Below are positions 8,211 through 15,394 of a DNA stretch of 29,615 bases, in pieces. Positions within the stretch are counted from its first letter, which is position 1, and each line of letters begins with the position of its first letter. Position numbers and translations under genes: made by a program. Source of the DNA: a virus; IMG/VR virus record IMGVR_UViG_3300033145_000608, positions 1-29,615 of that record. One strand, written 5' to 3'. The notes below the pieces were generated by a model that was given only the letters and a program-made list of their open reading frames with translations, searched no databases and had not been told where the DNA came from.

Positions 8211-9259
8211 ACAATCCCTTGGAGCGGATTACGGCGGTACTTACATACCTGCTTAACGATCCAAAATAGATTATCATTGATATAAGCATTAAGCAGATTC
8301 CGGCAATTGGCGTATTTCATCCAGCCCCAATAACTCATCACGCTATTAACAATTTGGCTATATTTCATCTTTGACCAGTTGCGCTCAATGGATATCATTC
8401 TCGATTTAAACTTTGTCGCAATGCTTTTTCTAAGCAGCGTATATCCGTGAAAAAATCTGTATCCAAGAAAATCAATGCCGCGGCTGTCAACCGGAAATAC
8501 CTGCCAGTTATCCTTCAGGTTTATTTTTAATTCCTGTTTTAAATAAGTCTCAATTTGTTTTTGTAATTCGTGCAGAGCGGTTTTTGATTCATCCATAATC
8601 ACAATATCGTCACAATAGCGATAATAATAGCGGACTCGCTTCTGTTCTTTAATCCAATGATCCAGTTCCGATAGGTATAAATTTCCGAAATACTGACTTA
8701 GATAGTTGCCGATCGGCAATCCCTTTGTGCTATCTATTATCTCACTCAGTAGCCACAATAGATCCCGGTCTTTAATCTTTTTCCGAATTACACGCTTTAG
8801 GACCTTGTGATCAACCGACGGATAGAACTTCTTAATATCCATTTTAAAACAATATCGAGTCTTAACCTTATCCCGTAATGCTTTTTTAATCCGCCTTACT
8901 CCGTCGTGAATACCTCTGCTTTTTATGGAACTATATGTATCCCTGATCAATGTCGGAAACCAGATCGGCTCCACGACCTGCATAATGCAATGATGAATGA
9001 TACGATCTGGAAAGTAAGGAAGTTTGTATATTTCACGAATTTTCCCATTATCAGTCTTTTTGGAAAACACCTTATAAGGCGAATTTTCAAAGGTTTTGTT
9101 TTTTAACATATCATAAATCATTTGAAAATATTTCTCCGGATCAACATCAACCATCTTAACTTCCCTGTAGTGGGTTTTACCCTTCCGGGCGTTATAGTGT
9201 GCTTTCCGGATATTTTCCAGATCATAAATTTTGTTGAATAGATTTCCGTAGCGTTTCAT
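8207..9259 (-). CDS. DGR reverse transcriptase
   Basis: A 350-residue group II-like reverse transcriptase. Visible motifs are: motif 2-like IYKLPYFPDRIIHH (~77-90); motif A KMDIKKFYPSVDH with Asp141; motif B PIGNYLSQYFGN (182-193); the catalytic YCDD box at 215-218; and FLGYRF (264-269). The IGxxxSQ form of motif B, instead of QGxxxSP, is the signature of diversity-generating retroelement RTs. There is no maturase or endonuclease domain, and the length fits DGR RTs. The enzyme would copy the template repeat RNA with errors at adenines and pass the cDNA into the variable repeat. It lies 126 bp downstream of the template repeat on the same strand, and its stop overlaps the next gene. Confidence 0.97.
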   Translation of the reverse strand: MKRYGNLFNKIYDLENIRKAHYNARKGKTHYREVKMVDVDPEKYFQMIYDMLKNKTFENSPYKVFSKKTDNGKIREIYKLPYFPDRIIHHCIMQVVEPIWFPTLIRDTYSSIKSRGIHDGVRRIKKALRDKVKTRYCFKMDIKKFYPSVDHKVLKRVIRKKIKDRDLLWLLSEIIDSTKGLPIGNYLSQYFGNLYLSELDHWIKEQKRVRYYYRYCDDIVIMDESKTALHELQKQIETYLKQELKINLKDNWQVFPVDSRGIDFLGYRFFHGYTLLRKSIATKFKSRMISIERNWSKMKYSQIVNSVMSYWGWMKYANCRNLLNAYINDNLFWIVKQVCKYRRNPLQGIV

Positions 9260-9385
9260 TATTTCCTTGTTTGCTTATGTCACCTCTGGTTCTTCGATCC
9301 CGATTCATCAGGACTACCAAACCAAATGAGGCTCTGCTTTGTATTTTGCCAAGAGGCAGGGTCTCCATGCAGATCGTAATAATAA
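9260..9385 (-). ncRNA. probable TR RNA 3' part / spacer before RT
   Basis: A stretch with no credible gene between the template repeat and the RT start. In known DGRs the TR is transcribed with flanking sequence that the RT needs for priming, and the downstream flank toward RT is part of that RNA. The assignment here is from position only; no strong hairpin was identified. Confidence 0.4.
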
Positions 9386-9503
9386 GCATAGACGCGTGCC
9401 GATATTGGAATTGGCATTCGACGAATCGTTATTCGAATTCACGTAGAAAACGCCAGTTTTGCCACTGTTATTCGCATTACTGCCGACATGAACGACACGT
9501 TTT
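9386..9503 (-). repeat. DGR template repeat (TR)
   Basis: A 118-bp non-coding repeat between the target gene and the RT, at a constant offset of 163 bp from the variable repeat. Base-by-base comparison gives 99 identities and 19 mismatches. All 19 mismatches fall on plus-strand T of the TR, that is A in the transcribed sense: ten A-to-G, eight A-to-T and one A-to-C. The TR has 34 such adenines, so 15 are unchanged. Read in the target frame the TR has no stop and places AAT/AAC Asn codons at many variable sites, the usual DGR design. Confidence 0.97.
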
Positions 9504-9506
9504 GCA

Positions 9507-9524
9507 TGAAAACCTCAATTTTCA
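9507..9524. other. hairpin between variable repeat and template repeat
   Basis: A perfect 6-bp inverted repeat, TGAAAA/TTTTCA with a 6-nt loop, lies 18 nt past the target stop codon and 4 nt before the TR. Some DGRs need a short hairpin or cruciform just downstream of the variable repeat for efficient retrohoming. This one is about 24 bp from the repeat end, farther than in the Bordetella phage, and has no T-tract, so it is not a typical terminator. Confidence 0.45.
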
Positions 9525-9542
9525 AAAAACATCGCGTACCGT

Positions 9543-10892
9543 TTACCGGCAAAGACGCGCGCCGACATCGGAAATGGCAACCGACGAATCGTTAAACGAA
9601 TTCACGCAGAAAACGCCAGCCTTGCCACCGCTAATCGCATTACCGCCGACAAGAACGACACGGTATCCGGAATTCGGACCCGTATCAAAACAGGTATAAT
9701 AATAATCACATACTTTTGTCGTTTCTGAACCAGCAGTAGCTTTCGGTAAGAATCCTAATTTCGTTGCTATTAATGCCGATATATATCCACTAACTTCAGC
9801 CAGCGTATCATTCGGAACTACGTCATGGTTAGTAATAGTGTCATCGGCAAAGTTAGCCGGATCATCGCACAGAAAAGCGTAAGAAGCGTAAGCATCCCCG
9901 CCGAGCGGATCATAATTGCGAATGTTAATACCATCCAGAAATTGCCATATATTGCCGAAAATATCTTCAATTCCTCGATATGATACATAGTCGCCTGAAT
10001 TACCACTTGTAGTACTCTGCCCGCCGCTGGCATTACCGTCACCATTAGACTTCCCGGTAGCGGCGATACAAGTTGCAAAATTCCATGAAGCAAATTTCGT
10101 ATTACCGGCGCTGATCATAGCCTGTATATTGAAGTCGGCATATTCGGTGATATACAATAATTGCACAGCGGCTTCGAGAGAATAATTCAATTGATGCCAT
10201 CCGGATCCACGCGCCTCAGCAGATGTACGGAAGGTCGCTCTCGTTTCATTCGTGATCGGCTTTTTCCCGCTGATAGAACTCAGCTTATCTCCGGCTGCAT
10301 ATTGAGTGCCGCCACCATCGCCGTCTATATAGGCAGACGCTGTAATGTCATATAAGACGCCCGGATAAGCTCCGAAATATCGATAATCATATTCGGTTGC
10401 GCCTTTTCTGAATGCGGGATGTAATTCAAATCCTGCCCGCTCCACAGGTGATACCCAATAGCGATGTTTGCTACCGTCCTTTTCGTATTTATACCAGAAC
10501 TTCGGAATCTCTACCATCACTTGCCCATCGGAACCATCCAGATTAGCAGGTGTAACGCCATCTTCTTTGTAGTTGCTGTTTCCCGGGGATAGATAATATT
10601 GTACCTCCCCTGCATCATTTACAACACAACGTTTCATATTAGCCTGAATAGGTAGTAAAATATCATCCAGTGTTTGGCTGCATGGAAACCCAGCCAGCGC
10701 TCCGATACGGGAATATGTATCTAACGATTCATCCCATTCTACACCATAAGCGCCCTGCTCATAGGAGCCAAGCAAAACATTCCCTATCCGCGATCTCTTG
10801 GTATTACCGCTGTCTTCGCTGTCAATTAAAACCACCTGGTCATAAGCGACCGGCAATGATTTCTCTGTCAATGCTGATAATTTCGTACCCAC
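9543..10892 (-). CDS. DGR variable protein, C-type-lectin/FGE-like, tail-tip adhesin
   Basis: A 449-residue target of the retroelement. The N-terminal ~40 residues (DQVVLIDSEDSGNTKRSRIG) match the start of phage fibre-like proteins. The C-terminal domain is of the formylglycine-generating-enzyme/C-type lectin type used by DGR targets, with SYRGIEDIFGNIWQFLDGI at 304-322. The variable repeat covers about residues 410-448. Fourteen residues differ from the template coding: 410, 414, 417, 420, 421, 422, 425, 429, 433, 438, 440, 442, 443 and 445, mostly template Asn/Thr/Ser. Two further changes (424, 447) are silent. The GTG start at 10892 overlaps the upstream stop (TAGTG), with GAGG 7 nt before it. 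It probably forms the receptor-binding tip. Confidence 0.95.
   Translation of the reverse strand: MGTKLSALTEKSLPVAYDQVVLIDSEDSGNTKRSRIGNVLLGSYEQGAYGVEWDESLDTYSRIGALAGFPCSQTLDDILLPIQANMKRCVVNDAGEVQYYLSPGNSNYKEDGVTPANLDGSDGQVMVEIPKFWYKYEKDGSKHRYWVSPVERAGFELHPAFRKGATEYDYRYFGAYPGVLYDITASAYIDGDGGGTQYAAGDKLSSISGKKPITNETRATFRTSAEARGSGWHQLNYSLEAAVQLLYITEYADFNIQAMISAGNTKFASWNFATCIAATGKSNGDGNASGGQSTTSGNSGDYVSYRGIEDIFGNIWQFLDGINIRNYDPLGGDAYASYAFLCDDPANFADDTITNHDVVPNDTLAEVSGYISALIATKLGFLPKATAGSETTKVCDYYYTCFDTGPNSGYRVVLVGGNAISGGKAGVFCVNSFNDSSVAISDVGARLCR
9549..9666 (-). repeat. DGR variable repeat (VR)
   Basis: A 118-bp partner of the TR occupying the last codons of the target gene. The 3' end in the coding sense is GC-rich (GGCGCGCGTCTTTGC, plus-strand 9549-9563), in the place of the initiation-of-mutagenic-homing element. 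Runs free of template adenines (for example 9608-9619) are identical to the TR. The repeat ends at 9666 on the 5' side, where non-adenine mismatches begin, and at 9549 on the 3' side, one codon before the stop. Confidence 0.96.
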
Positions 10893-11356
10893 TATGAAAC
10901 CTCATTATATCTGCGTTCAATTATTAATTCAACATCTTCGCCTTCTTCAAAACAGGACGCGAACGCCGCCCAGTCTTTAGGGTGAATTGTCAAACAGGCT
11001 TTTGATCCGCGCCAGATATCTGACCAACCTACATGAATATCCACATGATCGGCATACTGATTTCCACCCTGATTAGGATTCGGGCATATCGTCGGTATCC
11101 TGCCATTATTTTCAACATCGAATCCCGGCTTGCCGTTGTGTGCGGTCATAGAGAATCGCGCCCGATAGGTCCCGGAAGCGACCGCCCCGGCGTAATCGGA
11201 AAGTTTTTGATCGTGATCTTTCGGGTTAAGCGGATTGGGCCAGGTAGAGCCCCGCAGCCGGGCGAGAACATTATCACCTTTTGTAATAATATATACCTCT
11301 GCGAGATAACCAATTTGGCTCCATCTGCCTTCTTCCTGAAAACGTATTCTTTTCAC
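10892..11356 (-). CDS. L,D-transpeptidase-like peptidoglycan enzyme, candidate lysis protein
   Basis: A 154-residue protein with the layout of a YkuD/L,D-transpeptidase-like fold. GTYRARFSM and HNGKPGF segments are followed by VDIHVGW with His108, then after nine residues the SKAC segment with Cys121 (118-121) and LTIHPKDW. In L,D-transpeptidases a conserved His precedes a catalytic Cys in an S/T-x-G-C motif; here the Gly is replaced by Ala. There is no signal peptide. It follows two small proteins, one with a membrane helix, so it fits a lysis group (endolysin role inferred). It could instead act on cell wall at entry, or belong to the related DUF5675 phage family. Confidence 0.65.
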   Translation of the reverse strand: MKRIRFQEEGRWSQIGYLAEVYIITKGDNVLARLRGSTWPNPLNPKDHDQKLSDYAGAVASGTYRARFSMTAHNGKPGFDVENNGRIPTICPNPNQGGNQYADHVDIHVGWSDIWRGSKACLTIHPKDWAAFASCFEEGEDVELIIERRYNEVS

Positions 11357-11568
11357 TTTTCCCTCATTACGTCTGCTACTTTTTTCATACCGGGAACAAG
11401 TATATCAATCACATCCATGCACTCCATAAATGCTTTCTCAACTTCTGCCCGATCATTCACACCATCGAGATCAACAGCTTTGACAGCCTCAATTGCTTCC
11501 TTGATCTCCGGTCCAATCTTTTTCATTTTAAACAAGATACGACCTATAAAAATTAATTTAGTCCACAT
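11353..11568 (-). CDS. small hypothetical protein in lysis-like group
   Basis: A 71-residue mostly helical, amphipathic protein. ATG 11568 has an AGAGG site 8 nt upstream, lying in the last codons of the membrane protein gene. The stop overlaps the start of the transpeptidase-like gene (ATGA). An alternative start at residue 15 (MKKIGPEIKEAIEAV) would give 57 residues. The family is unrecognised. Position between a membrane protein and a wall enzyme suggests a part in lysis, without further proof. Confidence 0.6.
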   Translation of the reverse strand: MWTKLIFIGRILFKMKKIGPEIKEAIEAVKAVDLDGVNDRAEVEKAFMECMDVIDILVPGMKKVADVMREK

Positions 11569-11573
11569 AATTA

Positions 11574-11810
11574 TTACCTCTTGTTAAGCATTTTATAAAT
11601 CTTTTCAATGTTCTTAGTAATATCTAAAAGTTGCTTTTGGATAAACTTATATTGTGCGTCATCCACTGCCTGTTTTTTTTCCAAATCCGAAACCCGTTTA
11701 TCCATGATTTTTATGTCCTTATAGAATGTTTTCAGGACAATCAAAAAGCCTGATAATGCCAGGGTGAATACAACCTGTAATACTACAAAAGCAACCTGCC
11801 AGGGGCTCAT
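11574..11810 (-). CDS. small membrane protein with coiled coil, holin/spanin-like
   Basis: A 78-residue protein with one N-terminal membrane helix (~5-27, VAFVVLQVVFTLALSGFLIV) followed by a charged helical tail with coiled-coil periodicity (DKRVSDLEKKQAV, LLDITKNIEKIYKML). This topology suits a single-span holin-like or spanin-like protein. AGGGA lies before ATG 11810. The neighbours are a secreted protein upstream and the transpeptidase-like enzyme downstream. The specific lysis role is inferred. Confidence 0.6.
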   Translation of the reverse strand: MSPWQVAFVVLQVVFTLALSGFLIVLKTFYKDIKIMDKRVSDLEKKQAVDDAQYKFIQKQLLDITKNIEKIYKMLNKR

Positions 11811-11822
11811 TATTATTCCCTG

Positions 11823-12293
11823 TTAATCGTCTTTTATATAAAAATAGAATATCATATCAACAACAGTGTCGCTTCCGCAGCCGGTAACGCCATATATAAT
11901 CAACTTGTACAGCACGGCTTTGTAATTATTGAAGTCGGCTGTTTTATAACGCACGGTTTCGAGGCTGTCTGTTGAAAATAATGTATCGACTACAAACCAA
12001 TTTATATTATCATTACTGCCCTGGACATATGCCGTAAGCATCGGCTGCCCTGCAGCTGAGACATTATATAATTGATAGGGAATCGGATAAGTTGACCATG
12101 ACAGATCATTATATTTTCCAAGTGAAAATACATTAGAAGTGAGCGTGTCAATTGAATCGACCGTACACGCAAAGGTCAGAGTTTTGCCGTCTGCAACGTT
12201 TGCAAATACGGCATTTGTTATCCATGCACCAGATGCAAATGATAAGGTGCACAGTAACATCAATGTCATTAATACTAAGCATAACTTTTTCAT
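11823..12293 (-). CDS. secreted protein with signal peptide, next to capsid gene
   Basis: The start is placed at 12293 (156 residues) because AGGAG lies 5 nt upstream and the product then begins with a classic signal peptide: MKK, a hydrophobic core, and an A-x-A-like cleavage zone near residue 21 (LSFASGAW). The mature part is beta-rich with a YVQGSNDNINWFVVDTLFS segment, like discoidin/carbohydrate-binding style domains (weak). An exported protein between the major capsid and lysis genes is odd. It could act in superinfection exclusion or periplasmic lysis control, or be a moron (inference). A strong hairpin separates it from the capsid gene. Confidence 0.7.
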   Translation of the reverse strand: MKKLCLVLMTLMLLCTLSFASGAWITNAVFANVADGKTLTFACTVDSIDTLTSNVFSLGKYNDLSWSTYPIPYQLYNVSAAGQPMLTAYVQGSNDNINWFVVDTLFSTDSLETVRYKTADFNNYKAVLYKLIIYGVTGCGSDTVVDMIFYFYIKDD

Positions 12294-12328
12294 CTTATCT
12301 CCTAAATATTTATTCTTCATTTCAAAGC

Positions 12329-12360
12329 GGCGGGGAAAAGCAGCAGAGCCTCTCCCCGCC
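12329..12360 (-). terminator. GC-rich hairpin after major capsid gene
   Basis: Perfect 8-bp arms (GGCGGGGA/TCCCCGCC) with a 16-nt loop, placed 15 nt past the capsid stop. No T-tract follows on the minus strand, so it is probably a partial terminator or an mRNA 3' end stabiliser that keeps capsid expression above that of the genes behind it. Confidence 0.6.
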
Positions 12361-12375
12361 TGTCACGGAGGGTTT

Positions 12376-13272
12376 TTATCCGAAATACAAGCCGTTCAGA
12401 CGGGCAATCGCCTTGGTCTTATAGAGCACGGGAACGCCGTACAACTCTATCTGACCTTTCTTAATTACCATACTGTCAGTCACCTTTATTGGCGTCACAT
12501 CGATGCCTTCGGTGGTATGAAAACAGAGATCATCCAGTTCGGCGAGTTTGGTCAGATATACTGAGGTGCATACTCCGCTGGCAGTGCCTTTCGTCTCGGT
12601 CAAGGTGATACCGTTATTTCGGATCGGGTACATCGGCAGACCGCAATAATTAGCGACCGTCTTTCCAAATTCATTTTTCGACCAGGTTAGGGCGTGCATA
12701 TTACGAGCGACTTCCTGCATATAAGCCCACATGTACGGGTGCATTGAAATTACATCGGGGTCGAGGTTGGCAATCTGCTGATCCAATTGCCGGAGAAAAG
12801 TCTTCTGACCGGCGGCGGAATTCAGGTCGGTGCCGTTGGTCTCTCCGAATGTGTAACTGGCGTCCACAAGATTGATCAACCCTTTGATCTTGTTGTTGGT
12901 GCCGGTGCCGTTATGAAGCAGCGCAACCAATTCCCTGGCAAAGTTCCGCGCCACACCGATCATCTTGGCCGCCTTAAGCGCCGGAATGTCATAATGGGTC
13001 TGGAGTTCCAGTTTGTCAATTGTGACCGGCAGCCCGAGCATACGCACCGTTTCACTCGCAGGCGATTTGTTTAGATCGGTGGCGGTTGAATATTCAGCGC
13101 CCTTAGCCCTTGCCTGCATGGACCCGGTCGGATCGTTTGTATTCTTATAGGCAACTGCTTCCGCTTTCGTTTTCGTGAATTCGAGATGATTCAGAAACGG
13201 TTCTGTTTTCAGGATCTCCGCAACTACGGGAGAGTGATCCTGGTCTGATTTTGATACTGCTCTGAGTTTCAT
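12376..13272 (-). CDS. major capsid protein (HK97-fold type)
   Basis: A 298-residue protein immediately after the protease-scaffold gene, the standard place for the major head protein. It has an N-terminal charged arm, a long helical spine region (ALKAAKMIGVARNFARELVALLHNG, split over residues ~95-125 and following), a Pro-rich segment (YCGLPMYPIRNNG) near 208-220 and a beta C-terminus, in keeping with a small HK97-type coat protein. It has a good AGGAG site before ATG 13272, and 21 bp separate it from the protease stop. A stable hairpin follows. It is the likely most abundant late product. Confidence 0.82.
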   Translation of the reverse strand: MKLRAVSKSDQDHSPVVAEILKTEPFLNHLEFTKTKAEAVAYKNTNDPTGSMQARAKGAEYSTATDLNKSPASETVRMLGLPVTIDKLELQTHYDIPALKAAKMIGVARNFARELVALLHNGTGTNNKIKGLINLVDASYTFGETNGTDLNSAAGQKTFLRQLDQQIANLDPDVISMHPYMWAYMQEVARNMHALTWSKNEFGKTVANYCGLPMYPIRNNGITLTETKGTASGVCTSVYLTKLAELDDLCFHTTEGIDVTPIKVTDSMVIKKGQIELYGVPVLYKTKAIARLNGLYFG

Positions 13273-13293
13273 AATTTATTTCTCCTTCAATTA

Positions 13294-13788
13294 TTAGTTG
13301 GATCCCTGGGTACGATAATACGCGGCCAGGGCTTCGACGGGTTCGATCTCCCGCTGTGGAATTTGCGGAGCCGGTTGCCTCGTGGCTACCGCCACAGGCA
13401 TATTATCGATAATAGCCTTCACGCGATCGAAGTCTTTTTCCGCCATTGCGATCATATTATCTTTCATCGCCGGAGCGACTTTCATATCTGCAATACCGGC
13501 TTCGACAAGTGCAGTTGCTTTCGCTTTCACATCGCCGGATTCGATTGCTTCGATTTTCTGTTGCAAGGTCGCCAACTGGGTTTTCAGATCATCACTGTTG
13601 ACTACAGGCGGTGTTTCCGGTGGTTTCAGTTTGTCGATCACTTCCTGATCGGTTGCCGTTTCCGGCAGTTTCAGTTCGACGCGAATGTTCTTTGCAAATT
13701 CATTGCGCACATTCAGGCTTGCCGTGACCTGCTCATCAGTAGCAGCTTCCGGCAATCCCAGCAGAGTTCTCAGTTGTTTAGGATCCAT
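13294..13788 (-). CDS. scaffold protein from internal in-frame start
   Basis: Codon 195 of the protease gene is an ATG preceded by a strong AAGGAGG site 7 nt upstream (plus-strand 13796-13802), stronger than most true starts in this window. Initiation here gives a 164-residue protein consisting of the helical C-terminal domain only. The same nested arrangement is known for Mu I/Z and lambda C/Nu3, where the short product is the scaffold. The internal start is seen in sequence; its use is inferred. Confidence 0.78.
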   Translation of the reverse strand: MDPKQLRTLLGLPEAATDEQVTASLNVRNEFAKNIRVELKLPETATDQEVIDKLKPPETPPVVNSDDLKTQLATLQQKIEAIESGDVKAKATALVEAGIADMKVAPAMKDNMIAMAEKDFDRVKAIIDNMPVAVATRQPAPQIPQREIEPVEALAAYYRTQGSN

Positions 13789-14370
13789 TTCGTTTCCTCC
13801 TTCGTTATGTTTTTCCGCTAAGACCAGGGAGTCGATTATCACATCCTGAATCCTGTTTTCGGTCTCACCGGCTTTGAATACTTCGTCACAAAATCCTTTT
13901 TCCTTCGCAGTTTCAGCGGTGTACCAAGACTCGTCATCCATTATTGCCGTTATATCATCTTTCGACAGCCCGGTCTTATCCATGTATGCCTGGCTTATCG
14001 ATTTCTCGACCACCTCTAATTTTTTCTGCGCTTTTTCCATTTCCCGCCGGTCGCCGTAAGCGCCGGTAATGGGATTATGAATCATCATATAGGCATTTTC
14101 AGCCATGCGGATTTTCGCTCCACACATGGCAATTACGCTGCCCATGCTGGCTGCCAGCCCGTTAATTTCAACAGTAGGCTTCAACGGTTTCAAAATATTG
14201 TAGATTGCAATGCCACTGAATACATCACCGCCTTCGGAATTGATATAGACAACGAAGTCTTTAACACCGTCATCCAGCAGCGCATTGACCGATTCCTGAA
14301 TCTTGACCGGATTGACCGCGTCACCGCCAACATAGCCGTATATGTAGATATGCCCGATTTTCTTACTCAT
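13294..14370 (-). CDS. ClpP-type head maturation protease fused to scaffold
   Basis: A 358-residue protein. Residues 1-165 form an S14/ClpP-like protease: NSEGGDVFSGIAIYN oxyanion region (44-58), nucleophile Ser75 in GLAASMGS, His98 in MMIHNP, and Asp145/146 in IMDDESWY. Residues ~195-358 form a charged, helical scaffold-like domain with two related segments (LGLPEAATDEQV and LKLPETATDQEV). It would process the scaffold and capsid inside the prohead. It is followed by the capsid gene and preceded by a 92-bp intergenic region with phased TTATTAA repeats. A second start inside the gene probably gives free scaffold. Confidence 0.92.
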   Translation of the reverse strand: MSKKIGHIYIYGYVGGDAVNPVKIQESVNALLDDGVKDFVVYINSEGGDVFSGIAIYNILKPLKPTVEINGLAASMGSVIAMCGAKIRMAENAYMMIHNPITGAYGDRREMEKAQKKLEVVEKSISQAYMDKTGLSKDDITAIMDDESWYTAETAKEKGFCDEVFKAGETENRIQDVIIDSLVLAEKHNEGGNEMDPKQLRTLLGLPEAATDEQVTASLNVRNEFAKNIRVELKLPETATDQEVIDKLKPPETPPVVNSDDLKTQLATLQQKIEAIESGDVKAKATALVEAGIADMKVAPAMKDNMIAMAEKDFDRVKAIIDNMPVAVATRQPAPQIPQREIEPVEALAAYYRTQGSN

Positions 14371-14387
14371 AATACTTTCTTGAATAG

Positions 14388-14415
14388 TTATTAAGACTTA
14401 TTAATACCTTATTAA
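14388..14415. promoter_or_regulatory. three phased TTATTAA repeats upstream of head operon
   Basis: TTATTAA occurs at 14388-14394, 14398-14404 and 14409-14415, spaced 10 and 11 bp, so on one face of the helix. They lie just upstream of the protease-scaffold-capsid genes in a 92-bp intergenic gap. This is a possible activator or curved-DNA site. No clear promoter hexamers were recognised. Confidence 0.4.
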
Positions 14416-14462
14416 TTTTGATTGTTTTGCCGTTACCGGTATAATGTGTTTGATTTTGCATC

Positions 14463-14912
14463 TTAAACGCCCTGCCGCGGTTTAAACAAAAGTCGAATAA
14501 AATCCTGGCTGTGCGGTAATATAGCCCGCGCCAGAGCCTCATCTTTGCTTTTCAGGTACAATCCGAAATCCTTGATCACGTCCATGCCGATGCTTACAAT
14601 TGTGGAATTCGGCGAAATCTTATAAGCCATTGCCTGGAGTTTCGACATCCGGTCAACCTCGGCGTCGGTTAGATCACGCTTTTCTTCTTCCGCTATCTGC
14701 ATTATCCTGGCTATCCTGTCCCGGAACTTCTGTGCCAGCGCAATCGGTGATATGACGAATGCGGCTTTTTTGGAATCCCATTCCTCTGCCCGTTTCCAGC
14801 GATGCAGTGTCTTTTCCGGAATGTCGAAAAGGTCCGACAATTCCGGGATAGACAAGCCCTGTTGAGTGTAGAGTATTTGTGATTTTGCTCTATGATCGGC
14901 TGAATAAGCCAT
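14463..14912 (-). CDS. DUF1804-like terminase small subunit (Mu gp27 type)
   Basis: A 149-residue protein with an N-terminal helix-turn-helix (LSIPELSDLFDIPEKTLHRWKRAEEWD, residues ~20-46 in all) followed by a helical body, the layout of Mu-like DUF1804 proteins. It would bind phage DNA and feed it to the large terminase. In Mu the small subunit precedes the large; here it lies after the portal and neck genes, some 2.5 kb downstream of the large subunit. Short intergenic gaps on both sides hint at its own control. Confidence 0.75.
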   Translation of the reverse strand: MAYSADHRAKSQILYTQQGLSIPELSDLFDIPEKTLHRWKRAEEWDSKKAAFVISPIALAQKFRDRIARIMQIAEEEKRDLTDAEVDRMSKLQAMAYKISPNSTIVSIGMDVIKDFGLYLKSKDEALARAILPHSQDFIRLLFKPRQGV

Positions 14913-14992
14913 GCGTTTCCTTCACTATCTGCCGGGAATTTGGCAGAGTAAAGAAAACTATCTAAGTGAAAATGAGTAAGTTACCGTATTGA

Positions 14993-15394
14993 TTAGAGGA
15001 CTTTGAAGTCGGTTTTGTGGAGTTTCAAGCGAATGACATAGAAGTTTTTGCTATTGAGCAGCGTGTCATCATCGCCGATGCTGTATTCATTATTCATAAT
15101 CAGGGTTTCCAGCGTGTCGAGGATGGTCACGGCGTCATCCTCACGCTGCTGAGGATCCGCATGATGAGTCACGATCAGCAGCTCAAAGCGGTATTCTTTT
15201 TTCGTGTGTGAAGTAATACCTTGCTCGATGCGTTTAGTGCCGTCATAATAGACATAAATCGCCGGGACCTGGTTTTGAAGTTTCGGCAGATCACCGATTT
15301 GTCCCTTATAGTGTTCGGCGGTTTTAATACCCAGGGCCGCCAGATTAGTTGTGATCAATGCTAATAGCGTTGTGCGTTCGGATACGGTGCTCAT
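14993..15394 (-). CDS. tail terminator / neck protein, DUF1834-like (Mu gp37 type)
   Basis: A 133-residue protein with an alpha/beta pattern: N-terminal helix (TTLLALITTNLAALGI), VPAIYVYYDG strand, KKEYRFELLIVTHH strand, then a helix (AVTILDTLETLIM). This fits DUF1834/Mu gp37-like proteins, which act at the head-tail joint or tail end. Its ATG overlaps the stop of the preceding DUF1320-like gene, as part of a tight neck cluster. Family placement is by pattern and synteny. Confidence 0.68.
   Translation of the reverse strand: MSTVSERTTLLALITTNLAALGIKTAEHYKGQIGDLPKLQNQVPAIYVYYDGTKRIEQGITSHTKKEYRFELLIVTHHADPQQREDDAVTILDTLETLIMNNEYSIGDDDTLLNSKNFYVIRLKLHKTDFKVL

Noticed and set aside
9271-9699. 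Plus-strand open frame across the template and variable repeats
   Set aside because: It is open because the repeats lack stops on both strands; it overlaps the DGR elements antisense and has no recognisable protein content.
13363-13821. Plus-strand open frame antisense to the protease-scaffold gene
   Set aside because: A shadow of a well-supported gene; the composition (many His, Phe, Arg) is typical of antisense reading.
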